Below are positions 22,413 to 33,374 of a stretch of DNA of 64,000 bases, in pieces (position 1 is the stretch's first letter; each line of letters begins with the position of its first letter). Both the position numbers and the translations under genes were made by a program. Below the pieces are notes generated by a model that was not told the origin of the DNA, ran no database searches, and saw only the letters and a program-made list of their open reading frames with translations. The stretch comes from Nothopassalora personata (lineage: Eukaryota; Ascomycota; Dothideomycetes; Mycosphaerellales; Mycosphaerellaceae), in contig CM066297.1 of the NCBI GenBank assembly GCA_033816765.1, positions 248,001-312,000 on the forward strand, in the 5' to 3' direction.

Positions 22413-23180
22413 GATGTTGTGGTAATGGCGGTGAGTGGGTGGTGATGTCGGTGGGAGGTCGGGGGGGTGGTGGAGGGTTGTTGTGGTGTATGGGTGGTCG
22501 ACTGCGTGATGTTCTGTTTGTCGAGAGAAGCTCCACCTTCCCTCTTGCCAAGCCAAGCGTTGGAGCCTGAGGTGTCAAGCGCTCGTTGTTTCACCACCTT
22601 TCGTCGCTCGTCGTCTGCCATCCAAACAAAACATCTCGGCAAGGGTTATCTGCCAACGTCATCGAAGCTTATACGTCGCCGTCTGGGATATGCCTGGAAC
22701 GTGACATGACTCGCAGGGGTCTCCGAAGACTACTAGCAGCAGCATTCGGACCTGGCACTGACATGTGATAGTAACAGTCACATCGTACGAGCCTGCTAAC
22801 TTGTCCGTATTTCACATCTTGTGGCAATACCGGGCCAGGAAACAAGTCTGTCCGCGGGCATACACTCCACTTGTGTTATATGTATGCCTCTGTATAGTAC
22901 GAGAGCTCTTCTGCGCAACATCTGCGCGCCTATTCCATCGCTGAAATCTCGAAGTATAGCATTCGTACCGCAGAACTTCATCCTGAACCACAGGCAAGCA
23001 AAGCCGTACTCCTCCACATCATGTCTTCCTCCGCTTTCGTCACAGCCGTCGGTTTCTGACGCATGCAACGTTCGTCAGATGGCTCCCTTCATCAAGATGT
23101 TCGTCGGATAGAAGATATCATTGCCACCCACAAAGCACTATCAATCCTGGAATGAAAGGACGCAGAAAAATTCAGCGAAG
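22413..23180. other. Intergenic, no supported gene
   Basis: Upstream region of the 14-3-3 gene (minus strand) and of the broken hydrolase (plus strand). It includes pyrimidine/purine-skewed tracts just before the 14-3-3 start. No coding evidence was found. Confidence 0.4.
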
Positions 23181-23995
23181 ATGCCGGATATGAAATACTT
23201 CTCCAAAGACATCACTCTCTCCAGACATTCCATCCCACCCAACACCCCCTTTCCAGCAAACTTGCCTACTGGACCTTAGGCTCCCCTTCATCTCCGGCGA
23301 TACTCCTTCCAACCTGCTCCGGCGGTACCCTAGGCAGCACCTCTCCCTTCCTCTACGCAGACAACGGCCCATTACCACCATCGAAATACTTCATCATAAT
23401 CACAGCCCTCCTCGGTGGCGGCGAATCTTCCTCACCCTCCAACACTCCAGCACCTTACCATGGCCCCAGCTTCCCCAAGACAACTTACGAGGACAACATA
23501 CGGCTCCAGTATGCCCTCTGCCAAGACCTCGGCGTCCAGCGCCTGCACGCCTACATCGGCTTCTCAATGGGCGGCCAGCAAGCCTCGAACATGAGCACAC
23601 TCTACCCCGACTTCGTGGAGAACATGGTCTGTATAGCGGGCAGTGCACGTACTAGCTGGCACAACTGGTGTTTCCTCGAAGGACCGAAGCAGGCTTTGAT
23701 CAATTCTGTTGATTTCCATGACGGACACTACACCCAGGCCGTGGTCAGAGGGACCAAAGCGTTCTTCAGAGTGTACTCTACTTGGGCACTGAGTCCTCAA
23801 TGGTTCCGGCAAGAATGCTGCAAGCAATCTGGCTTCGACAGTCTCGAGGATTATCTGGACGCACACTGGAGTGGACCCGGTGATACTAATGTTGATGACT
23901 GTCACCCGAGAATGAAAGTCCGCCGGACCGAGGTCCGCACTCCACGATCTCCACAAACCTTCGGCCTCGACCTGCTCGCACCAGCACCATCCTGA
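23181..23995 (+). pseudogene. Truncated, frameshifted alpha/beta-hydrolase (homoserine O-acetyltransferase-like family)
   Basis: Starts at ATG 23181 (MPDMKYFSKDITLS) and after about 24 codons hits a break: the frame ends in TAG, while the next frame continues KLAYWTLGSPSSPAILL. No GT donor exists across the junction, so an intron cannot explain it; the break lies beside a ccccc/ttt run. Downstream the family is clear: GFSMGGQQASNM (nucleophile Ser), VCIAGSARTSWHNWCFLEGP and DFHDGHYTQ. After LDAHWSGPGDTN the sequence turns into unrelated residues and stops at 23995. The cap end and the catalytic Asp and His of the family are missing. Both defects together indicate a pseudogene, although the 5' frameshift alone could be a sequencing error. 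Confidence 0.8.
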
Positions 23996-24119
23996 CTCGG
24001 CCTGGTGGTGTCGTGAAGACCTCGTCTATTATTGCAATGTCAAAGTGTCGTCGATTTATACAGTACTTGCCTCCCTGAGCGGGATCTTGGATCATCCCTA
24101 CATCGAACAAACACTCGAT

Positions 24120-25172
24120 ATGTCTCGCCCCATCCTCAAAACACCATTATGCGAGCTGCTCAAGATCGAGTACCCCATCATCCTCGCCGGCATGGCGAGG
24201 ACGTCGTCCGGTCCTCTGGCGGCAGCAGTATCGAATGCTGGAGGGCTGGGTGTCATCGGTGGACTGGGCTACACGCCTGACCAGCTACGAGCCATCATTG
24301 CCGAGATCAAGGAGAACCTCAGAGACAAGAGCCTGCCATTCGGTGTTGATCTCGCCCTACCACAGGTCGGAGGCTCAGCGCGAAAGACGAATCATGATTA
24401 CACACACGGACAACTAGACGAGCTCATCACGGTCACCATTGAGGAGAAGGCAAGCCTCTTCGTATCGGCTGTCGGCGTGCCGCCACCACATGTCATCAAG
24501 CGACTACACGACGCTGGAATCCTGGTGATGAACATGGTCGGGCATCCAAAGCACGCACACAAGGCGCTGAAGGCTGGTGTTGACGTCGTCTGCGCACAAG
24601 GCGGAGAAGGAGGCGGACACACGGGAGACATTGCAACCAGCATCCTCATCCCGTCAGTCGTCGACGTTGCGAACCAATACAAGAGCCCTATGACCGGCAA
24701 GCCAGCCATGGTGGTTGCCGCTGGTGGCATCTACAATGGACGATCGTTAGCAGCCACTCTCGGCTACGGTGCTGTCGGTGCTTGGGTCGGCACACGATTC
24801 GTCGCAGCAGAAGAGGCAGGATGCAGCAAGCTACACAAAGAGGCGGTCATCAGCGCTGCTTTCGAGGACACAGCGCGAACACTTGTCGTTTCTGGACGTC
24901 CGCTACGAATGAAGCTCAATGAATATGTCAAATCATGGGACCATGACAGGCCGGAGAAGGTCAAGGAGCTGACTGAGAAGGGCATTGTTCCCTTGGCACA
25001 TGACATGGACAACGATGTCGACGTTGATATTCCATTCTTGATGGGCCAGGTCGCTGGTGCTATCACGGAGATTAAGCCTGCTAAGGCTATTGTGGAGGAG
25101 ATGGTCACGGAATGTGTTGACATCTTGAAGGCACAGCAGAATTATCTTGGTGAGAACAGAGCCAGGTTGTAA
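24120..25172 (+). CDS. Nitronate monooxygenase (2-nitropropane dioxygenase family)
   Basis: FMN-dependent flavoprotein that oxidises alkyl nitronates and protects against propionate-3-nitronate. Single exon, 350 aa, starting MSRPILKTPLCELL. The TIM-barrel FMN-binding landmarks are present: PIILAGMARTSSGPLAAAVSNAGGLGVIGG near the N-terminus, VVCAQGGEGGGHTGD with the conserved His region at about residue 180, and the phosphate-binding AAGGIYNGRSLAATLGYGA at about residue 200-220. The length is normal for the family. An in-frame non-ATG extension upstream is ignored. The neighbouring truncated hydrolase is unrelated in function. In vivo it may act in detoxification; the natural substrate is inferred from the family only. 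Confidence 0.92.
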   Translation: MSRPILKTPLCELLKIEYPIILAGMARTSSGPLAAAVSNAGGLGVIGGLGYTPDQLRAIIAEIKENLRDKSLPFGVDLALPQVGGSARKTNHDYTHGQLDELITVTIEEKASLFVSAVGVPPPHVIKRLHDAGILVMNMVGHPKHAHKALKAGVDVVCAQGGEGGGHTGDIATSILIPSVVDVANQYKSPMTGKPAMVVAAGGIYNGRSLAATLGYGAVGAWVGTRFVAAEEAGCSKLHKEAVISAAFEDTARTLVVSGRPLRMKLNEYVKSWDHDRPEKVKELTEKGIVPLAHDMDNDVDVDIPFLMGQVAGAITEIKPAKAIVEEMVTECVDILKAQQNYLGENRARL

Positions 25173-25641
25173 ATTACTGATGCCATTGTCTAGCACCATC
25201 ATCAAATATGAATCGACTGAATACTTGCCTTCGCTCCGGCACAAGGTCGGCTTTCGCACTGCTCGCTGAGACTGAAGCAGCTTTGCGGCTTTTTTTCGCT
25301 GTCTCAGTGTACGAGGGACATTGTTCAATCGTAGCGACAGTAACACACTGACCGGTGAATCGTCTTCGACTCGGACCACAATCGCCTTTGTGCTTCTTTC
25401 TTTGTGCAGCGCGCTTTGTTCTTCAGATTCCATCGAGTATAAACACAATGTGGTCGCCCTCGATCGTCCCCCTCCTAAACCTCACGAATCTCTTTGTTGA
25501 CGAAGAGCCCAATTGACTGTTTCCGGTGCAGCAGTTCTACACCACAGCTTTACGATTCACGACATAGCATCAGCATCAGCATCATCGTTCGGTATTTCAG
25601 CGGCTCCAGCAAGGACCACTCAGCGAGAAACAGTAAGCAGG

Positions 25642-27766
25642 ATGAACAATTCCTACTACGGTCAAGGAGCACAGGACCAGTGGAGTCACTACCAGAACAA
25701 CTCAAAGTACCGCACTGACACTCAACAGAGACAGAAGCAGGAGCGTGATCGCCAGCGCGCGGCCTACGACGCCAGAACTGCCTCTCAGTCCCAGGCGACT
25801 GACGCCGATATGGCCTCCCACAGCTCTGCCCATATGAACCCCGACGGTTACGGGCGGCCCGGCTTAAGCAGCACGATCAACCGCACAGCAGACGGCCGCT
25901 TCGTCAAAGAAAACATCAAGTCCCACGATGCACACCGCTGCGGCGTAAGCGAGAACACATCGGACCCCCGCGAAGCCGCTCGTCCAAGATCCTCTGCCTC
26001 CGACAAGAGCTCCATGTTCGGTGGCTTCTACTTCAGTCGTTCCGGCACCACCAACAGCACTCACAAGCACAGCTCCAGCGCAGGTGACGAGCCACAGCGT
26101 CGGAGATCAAGCATCAAAGATAAAGTTCAGGATGTCTGGCGAAGAATGTCAAACTCCTACACCGAGGCCACTGACAACTTGAGCAAAGCCGTAGATCCAT
26201 ACGTGAATATCGCCCAACTCAACGCTAAAGAGCGTCAACGATGGGAAGCTGAGCTCCGCCAGAACGCAGCAGACGAGGAAGAAGAGAAGCGTCGCTCACA
26301 GCAATCCTACCAGGCATCCTACGCATCATCTCCCATCTCATCACATCTTTCCCGTTACTCTGCCGAGAGCTACAGTACTTCCAGCGAGACTTACGCACCC
26401 AAGCCCAAAAAATCCAAGGACCTCCTTACAACAGGTGAGCGCGCCGCCGTTTTTGTCTCCAAAATCGTTGATCCTATCAAGAAGAGGCGAGATTCTGACG
26501 ATAGTGATCTGAGCTTTGCTGACATCGCGCCTCCGTCAGAGATGGAAGTTTGTTCCAGGTGCGGAGGGGCTGTGACGGGGTTTCTTACGAAAGGACGCTG
26601 TCAGGAATGTCATGCTAAGTGGTTGCAGGGTAAGTGATTTGACTCTTCCTAGTCTGCTGATTGTTTTGAGGTGCGTTTTAGCAAGTTCTTTAGTTGCATA
26701 GATGCGTGCTGGGCATATCATCTCTCTCTTCGTTTGCGTTGCTGGTGCTGGTAAGGCGTTAGGCGTTGCTGGATCTCTTTTTGTATTCCAATCTAATGTT
26801 TTCCTGGCATTTCCTCCCCCCTCTCTCTTTGTCTATTGTGTCTACAACACCTTTATACCAACGTACTTCGACTTACCTATTCCAGAGTTCTGGGACGCCT
26901 CCGACTCCCCAGCTGTCTCTCAGGGGCACGAGCCGGAGGAAACGAACTCAAACTACAGCAATCGATCCTCTTCCTCTTCTGAACGGATTCTCCGCGACGT
27001 CAACGAGGAAGACTACATGAAGCTTGCCGCTTCCAATCACATCCGGCGAGTCCGTCAAACTATGTACAATGATCCGGGCAACCCTTTTACCATCGACGAC
27101 TACTCACCCACAGGAAATGTGCCCATCGAGCTTGGCGGCGCACTTTACGACCCAGACGCTATACCAATGATCCTGAAGCGGCTGAGTGATGCCGTGGCAG
27201 AATCGGAGGCAGACTCTCAAATGTCGCTTGGCCCTAACCCGTTCGAGGAACAGGCTGCTCATCATAAATCGATCATAGAGCCGGACCTCATAAGAATCAC
27301 GCCACCATCTGCCGACATTACTACCATCAAGCTTGACACCGCGGTCTATGATCCGAGTGCGCTGGCTTCTAACCTAAGACCTTCCTCTCCAGCTCCTGAC
27401 TCCCCGATCTCTCTCGGACCAAATCCTTTCGAAGAGCGTCCCAGTCTCGACTCTCCGCCGATCCTGATCAGAGAATCCGCACTGATTGATGCACCTCCAC
27501 CGCAACGGCCAGGAACGCCAGCACTCATCGAAGAGCGCTCGATCAGGAACCCAACGCCACCGCCGAAAGATTTGATGTTCCGAATGATTCTCAGTGGAAG
27601 TGTCAAGAGGGCGGTGCATCAGGCGACGCATAAGAGAAGCGAGACTGTGCCAAGTGAGAGCAAGAAAATTGGCACCCAAGGGAGGGCATATGGGAATCGC
27701 GACACGAGGTTTTATGGATTCTACGATGATGTGCTGGATGGGTATCGAGGGAGTATGATGTTCTGA
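25642..27766 (+). CDS. Low-complexity protein with CxxC zinc-ribbon-like motif and NPF repeats, two exons proposed
   Basis: Exon 1 (25642-26629) begins MNNSYYGQGAQDQWSHYQ, is Ser/Gln/Arg rich, and ends with CSRCGGAVTGFL plus CQECHAKWLQ, a four-cysteine zinc-ribbon-like pair. A consensus donor GTAAGT follows at 26630. Joining it to the acceptor CTATTCCAG at 26885 keeps the frame and adds 293 codons to a stop at 27766, for 622 aa in total. The second part contains two SLGPNPFEE(Q/R) repeats and one GNPFTIDD, i.e. three NPF tripeptides, the ligand of EH domains in endocytic proteins. The intron (256 nt) is long for this genome, so two separate genes remain possible. Function unknown; a membrane-trafficking scaffold is a guess from the NPF motifs. 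Confidence 0.6.
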
Positions 27767-28611
27767 TATTGTCAAAGGCAGACAAGAATGATCGGCATTG
27801 AAGTGCATTGAGCTTCGGAATATGTGCCGAGGAGATGATCGCTATACGATATTAGCGTGGGATAGAGCAGAAAGTGCCTCATAGGGCAGAGCACTTAATC
27901 TTCACCATCATCAGCTTCAAGTATGGTACTCGTCTTGTAACGATCTTACCCTGCGGTGATGGCAGATACCACCCATGACCACGATGACTGGCCGAAGCCA
28001 TCGGAAGGTGACAATTCTCCCCATTCTCGCCAGCTTCATACATACTGATCCTTGAGCAGCATGCAGCTCAGTGGCGGTCTGAGACACTGACCTCCCTTCC
28101 AGTGGCAATACACAAACAAACATATTTGCGGCATATCCTGGCCCCAATCTGAACCCTTGAAAGCGACAATGTCTTTCTGTACCAGCAGCGTTCCAATCAC
28201 CATCAACTGCTTCCAATACTGAGAGACTTCCCATCGAGCGCAACAGCTCTCGAAATGCCCTCAAAAAGAATCTAGAGTTCGGGACACTTGGAAATAGATG
28301 CAACTTCGGCGATGATACGCTGCCCATGCTCAAGCAGGGGGATGAGTGGCAATTACTAATACTGCTCCGTCCGCGCATGGCGGGCTTGTGTTGCTTCTGA
28401 TGCTCGTTGCGTTCGTGGTATGGAAGAGGAAAGACACATACAGGTGGCTGTAATGCATTCACAAGTCACTCACCTAAGCATGTGCTGTGCCCGGAAGTTG
28501 CGGACTCGGTAGGCCGTGCATTCTGCCCCGGGGGTTGAAAGTTTGGACACTGTTGTGCCATTAACCTCTGCACCAACATCACCATACTATTCGACACATA
28601 CATAGGAGAAA
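27767..28611. other. Intergenic, no supported gene
   Basis: About 0.85 kb with one minus-strand open frame (27917-28462) that lacks an ATG at its start and shows no family motif. I see nothing I can support. Confidence 0.35.
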
Positions 28612-29449
28612 GTGGATTCAGAAAACGTCCACAACCTCGCCGCGATCCACGAAGGCCTCTCGAAACTGTTACAGGAGAGTGGGAGCCTGCGACCTCGAGC
28701 ACTTCTACTACAGCTTAATAAGCTGCGCGATCTGTTTGAAGGCATCGATCTGCCCGACGAAGATTTTGAGAGGAACGTTCCGCATGATTTCAGCGCCATG
28801 TTCGAAAGAGGACTGACCTTTCGAAGTCCCTCCAATAGTGCCGCCGTTCATCTTCAATACCTACGAGCTTACCGAGATAACTCTGCAGAGGCTACCGCTC
28901 GAGGCTCTCATCAAAGTGCAACAAGTCTGCCACATGACTCGAGACGTAGGTCGAGACTCGAAGCGCGCGAGGGGCGGTCATAGCGCTCATAGCGTTTACT
29001 AGAACCCATTCTGCGTCAAGCTTTTCAAGCGAATTCTCGATATCGACCTAATCCACGCGGGCCATATCTACAGAGAGCCTGTCGGTCGGCATATAGTCGG
29101 GACTGAGCCATACGCCTGGCTCCTGGTGCAAGAAAAGCCTGGTGCTAACGGGCTCATACTGATTATTTTCGAGCTATGCCCTGAGCTGAAGCGCATATGG
29201 CAGTCGCGCCATAGACCTTCAATATACGAGCCGGACCAGGGTCCCACTGTATATGATCGTACTATCATTGCGCCCGAGCTGCAAGGAACCTGGCCACAAC
29301 AGCCACGGGAGGGAAGCTCTGAGAAATCTGAAGATCAAGGGCTTTCGAGAGATGTGGCATGCACGCAAAGTAACTATGAGGTCGAGATCGTCCTGCGTAG
29401 ACAGTGTACGGATGGTCACAGACTAGAAGATGTGAAGACTTCCGCATGA
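28612..29449 (+). pseudogene. F-box-like family relic, copy 1
   Basis: The N-terminal frame reads DSENVHNLAAIHEGLSKLL, similar in layout to DTKSVQLTAIARGEMNALA at copy 2 (30103), but the initiator position is GTG instead of ATG. At about 28800-28847 the frame shifts, and the F-box-like core continues in another frame: FIFNTYELTEITLQRLPLEA, then KVQQVCHMTRDVGRDS. A TAG at 29000-29002 interrupts this frame, after which a further about 150 codons run without stop to 29449, ending in a block (NYEVEIVLRRQC) resembling the ends of such proteins. Lost start, frameshift and nonsense codon make it a pseudogene. Confidence 0.7.
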
Positions 29450-30024
29450 GGAGTGGCTCTTGGGCGGATGCTCGGCTGCATGTGGTGCTTGGTTAGGACA
29501 GAAAGGACTTGTCCCCATGATGATCCGCGAGTTCATAATCGAACAGGGACGGAAGAAGAGGGTACGCGAACATGTTCCGGTAGATCCGGTTGTGAGTGGG
29601 AGCGCCCAAGACGGCATCCTGCATCCAGTACGCAATGAGTGGAATTCGATAGATAGCTCGTACTGTTCTGGCAGTGATACTGGAAAACTGTCGCTATACA
29701 CGGTCATTGCATTGACACAATTTCAACTTGATGACTGAAAATGCTCAGTGATCGGCAAGCACAGCTGGCAAATCGTTACAAAGTCATGTAGACCAAACAC
29801 ATTTCGTTGCATCCATAATTTTCCAGTGTGTGAATCCCATCCCAAAGTCGAGTGCATTGCCTAAAATTGACCTATGCCCTCGCCTCGACAGGTGGATGTT
29901 GATGTATGCGCGGCACAACTGGTCAAGGGCGAATCAGTGAGGATGCTCGATTCACTGGGGCATGTGATACACGGATGAGCCGACCCAACCGCGGTTCTCG
30001 CCGGTATCGGCCTAAGCACTAAAG

Positions 30025-30030
30025 TATAAA
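30025..30030 (+). promoter_or_regulatory. TATA-like box upstream of F-box copy 2
   Basis: The sequence tataaa lies 73 bp before the ATG at 30103, followed by a pyrimidine-rich stretch and an ATG in a good A-rich context (accaacatgg). A relic promoter is plausible; activity is unknown. Confidence 0.35.
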
Positions 30031-30102
30031 CACACCTTTCTTCCTGTCACTTACTGCTCTTATCAACAACACGACCAACACAACACGCCCGCTACCACCA
30101 AC

Positions 30103-30519
30103 ATGGACACGAAAAGTGTGCAGCTCACCGCGATCGCGAGAGGAGAGATGAATGCACTCGCGAAAGAGACAGGCTATTTCTGCGTGAGGGAGTTGAAGCA
30201 ACGCCTCGAGCGGCTACTCGTCCTGGCGAACGAGATCGAGGATGGGAGGTATGACTTGACCCAAGGTGTTGAAGGAGATGCGCTCTCCTAACAGATTCCT
30301 ACTGCTGAGAAGAGCTCAGCGACTGAGCTGTTCAACATCTACGAGTTGGTCGAGATGATCTTCGAGCATCTTTATTTTGCGGACCTCGACAAAGCAAAAC
30401 AAATTTGTCACACGACCCGAGATGTGGCGATTGACTCATCCCGTCTTCGAGGCATGTCAGTGTACGACGACTCGTGGATCAGCATAACCCAATCAACTCC
30501 TTCATCGGCTTCGACCTAG
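30103..30519 (+). pseudogene. F-box-like family relic, copy 2, broken by an in-frame TAA
   Basis: The ATG at 30103 opens a clean frame (MDTKSVQLTAIARGEMNALA, then LKQRLERLLVLANEIEDG) that hits TAA at 30289-30291. The same frame continues directly after the stop with QIPTAEKSSATELFNIYELVEMIF and QICHTTRDVAIDSSRLRG, the F-box-like core, to a TAG at 30519. The frame is otherwise undamaged, so a single substitution (for example CAA to TAA) separates it from an open frame of about 138 codons. Even then it would be short for the family. It is the youngest-looking of the three local relics. Confidence 0.7.
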
Positions 30520-30960
30520 CGCTGAGCGATCCCGGTATAATTGGCCGTGTACATCTAGTCGGTAATCATCCCCACTGCGCCGTCGATGCGTGCAGCTTCG
30601 AGGAATGATCTTATTGCCTGCGTCCATCGCCATAGCCGTTGCGAGCAGCGAGAGGCAGGTGAATACGAATGCCTTCATATTCTTTTCGGAATGTGGTGGA
30701 GCGATAGGGTGCGGTGTGAAACGTTGGTAACTTGATGTAGAGCGTCGTGGTGCAATCTGAAGTATGGGTGACTTGACGTGAGCATTATATATGTTTGCTT
30801 GAACCACACCTCGGCTCTAGTGATCAGCAGGACTTTGCGTATAATACGAGCATTGTAGGCCTCTTCCTGGCAGAATTGCTTGACATAGCTAAGCTTTTTC
30901 GTACGAATTTCGAGACATGTTATAAGAAACAAGGATAATGCACGGACACCGACCTGCATG

Positions 30961-31463
30961 GTATTCTTCTCGTGACAGCAAATGCTCGCATTCCCGGGAT
31001 TTCTGCTTCGAGTAGGGTGCTTGCTAGGCACCGGGCGTAGAAGGGAGTTTTGTTATTACTATTAACAAAGTCTTTCTAGTCGTGCGGATGCTGTTATACA
31101 GGCTATACGTTAGAACTAATGACCGCTATGCTCGATATAGACTCTAGCGACGTGCTGGAAAACGCCGTGTAGGTTTGACGAAGTAATTTACGGTGCTTAT
31201 GAGGCACAAGGCTTAGAAAGGAGCTTCGTTATTGCCGAAAAACGGTCAATGACCGCTATGCTCGATACAGACTCTAGCGACCTGCCAGAGAACGCCGTGT
31301 AGGGTTGACGAAGTATCTTACGGTCTACGTCGTATTACAACGTGTGATTGTATCCCAGAACCAACATCTCCTAGCATTAAGAGGCTCTACGGGGATCCCC
31401 CAAAATACGGGCAAAAGGCTGTATTGTTGAGATACCGACTGGGTGCTCGCCGGCGGGGCATCA
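30961..31463 (+). repeat. Diverged direct repeat, copy A
   Basis: Shares long blocks with copy B at 32757-33200: tgcttgctaggcaccgggcg, the tagggttgacga block, the accaacatct block, and aggctct followed by gggg. Inside copy A a stretch of about 75 bp is itself duplicated (31118-31193 and 31248-31323, both containing gaccgctatgctcgata). No transposase, reverse transcriptase or terminal repeats are visible. Confidence 0.7.
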
Positions 31464-31569
31464 TCCAGCCGACGACTGCCTAAGGCACGCTCTCGACCAC
31501 GCTGGCCACTGCATTGAAAGAAGGGTATATCTTGATGTTACTTAGCGATATCTACTGTTGCGTCGCAAC

Positions 31570-31881
31570 ACCACGAGCCCAGTTGCGCGAGTCTTTGGCA
31601 CGTATGAATTAGTGGAGACGAACTTGGACAATCTGCCCTTCGAGACAATCCTCGAAGCGTAGGGTATCTGTAAGATGACACGAGACGTTACCACTCCCCT
31701 AGAAGCGCTTGCGGGAAGACCATTATGTGCTCCCTCGCGATCAGCCAGTCTACCACTGTTCGAGAGAGTGCTCGCCTGCGACACAGCTTACAGGCTCCAG
31801 ACCTGCAGTAAGCCGGCTCGCCACATCAACAACGGTATCCGTCTCACTGGCGGTGGCTGCAATTCTCTCCCTGATGTATAG
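31570..31881 (+). pseudogene. F-box-like family relic, copy 3, N-terminally truncated, with in-frame TAG
   Basis: The frame reads RVFGTYELVETNLDNLPFETILEA, then TAG at 31660-31662, then GICKMTRDVTTPLEAL. This is the same F-box-like core as copies 1 and 2 (compare KVQQVCHMTRDV and KQICHTTRDV), with the stop exactly where the others have a Gln. The family N-terminus is not recognisable upstream, and the sequence after the core runs to a stop at 31881 without known motifs. Confidence 0.6.
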
Positions 31882-31982
31882 AACGGAGATCGGAGCGCTG
31901 CCTTTCACACCGGTCTTGCTCGAATTTATCAGCTTCGCGAGAAGGATTCCTGCCGCGCCACAATCAAGCCTCGTCTAAAGAA

Positions 31983-31995
31983 CCCCCCCCCCCCC
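31983..31995. repeat. Homopolymeric C run
   Basis: Thirteen consecutive C residues in otherwise unique sequence; the exact length may be unreliable. Confidence 0.9.
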
Positions 31996-32756
31996 TCTCG
32001 ACTGGCGATCAGGTATTTCTGGAAACGGCAGAGCTTTGGCGTAATGCGCGTTGGTGGTGATGGGAAGATGTGCAGTCCGTCAAAGCCCACAGAGCGCAGT
32101 ATCTGCACAGAAGGACATGACGTGACGAAAACTGGAGTGTTGCCCGGTGATACTACGCTGGGCCAGACATTTGACTTGCTGCATCAACGCCAAGATGATC
32201 CGATCATATGCTCAGTTCTAGCGATGCCACCGCATGGTCTGCATCGAATCTATGACTAGTCATCGACAGAGTCTTCTGCATCTGAGATCGCGCGAGGACA
32301 GCGGGTGGGAGATGGAGTATTCACCAGGGACAAGGATTCGCTAGGTGTCCGAGGAGGGCGTCGATCCGAGAATGCTGTGCTGCCAGTTGGCTCTCAGAAC
32401 CGGAACTTCGCAGGAAAGCCAAGATAATCCAGGAGAAAGATTAGCGTTGTGATGGTGAGGAGTCAAGTATTGTATACATTGAGACACTCTCTGAGCCACG
32501 ACAATGACCCTATCACTGGTGCGTCGTTGGTCAAGTACATCAAAGGACAGGTCACTCTCATAGTACTGCGTTTCTCCTCCATGTACTACGTTTCAAAGTT
32601 CCACTGCCACGCCTGTGACTCTTAACATGCCCAGAGCAGCACCTTCGTGTACCCCCGCATCTATTTGACAAACGCCATGGCGCAGTGCGCGTCCCTGTCC
32701 TCCGTCAGTACATTGCAGCCATCAAGACGAGAATTTCATCCTTACGCAACCAGCTT

Positions 32757-33200
32757 ATTCTCTTCTCGTAATAGCAAGTGCTCGCATCCCCGGAGTTTCT
32801 GCTTTGACTAGGGCGCTTGCTAGGCACCGGGCGTCGAAGGGTTTTATATTATTGCCGATGACCAAAGTCTTTCCGGTCGCCCAGATGCCCTTACGCCGGC
32901 CATGCGTCAATGATTGCTGTGGTCGATACAGGCTCTGGCCAGCTGCTAGAGAACACTGTGTAGGGTTGACGACGTGACTCACGGTCTACAATGTATCACA
33001 GCGTGTAATTGTGTCCTAGAACCAACATCTTCCAACATCTTCCAACATCTTCCAACATCTTCCAACGTCTTCCAGCATCTTCCAACATCTTCCAACGTCT
33101 TCCAACATCTTCAGGCTCTGCGGGGTTCGCCAAAGGTAGTGGCAAGAGGCTGTAGTTGTTGAAATGGCCAGTGACTGGATGTTAGCCGCAGGGCATCGTA
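32757..33200 (+). repeat. Diverged direct repeat, copy B
   Basis: Second copy of the repeat at 30961-31463, same orientation, about 1.8 kb away. It lacks the internal 75-bp duplication of copy A and instead carries an expanded 10-bp minisatellite at the position where copy A has a single unit. Confidence 0.7.
33021..33112. repeat. 10-bp minisatellite (tccaacatct), about 9 units
   Basis: Nine near-identical 10-bp units (tccaacatct with occasional g substitutions) inside repeat copy B. The periodic minus-strand peptide it produces is an artefact of the repeat. Confidence 0.95.
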
Positions 33201-33374
33201 CACAAGGTTTGTTCACCATACGATGGTGGCGTGACATCACGATGGTGGCCAGAGGGTGTTCACGGCATCGATGTCCCCCTGAATGCTGACTGCGATAGCT
33301 ACACCCACGATCTGCATGACCGTCAGTCGTCTGATGGAGACTTCTTCCTCGAGCTTGTGGACCTGCAAAGTGTT

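Noticed and set aside
24000..28000. Secondary-metabolite or detoxification cluster around the nitronate monooxygenase
   Set aside because: The neighbours are a truncated hydrolase, a low-complexity protein and 14-3-3; no backbone enzyme, transporter or cluster regulator is present.
33021..33112. Possible CRISPR-like array of short repeats
   Set aside because: The units are directly adjacent without unique spacers and the genome is eukaryotic; it is a minisatellite.
33016..33240. Minus-strand frame with periodic MLEDVGRCWK
   Set aside because: Product of the 10-bp minisatellite in repeat copy B (three units encode ten residues).
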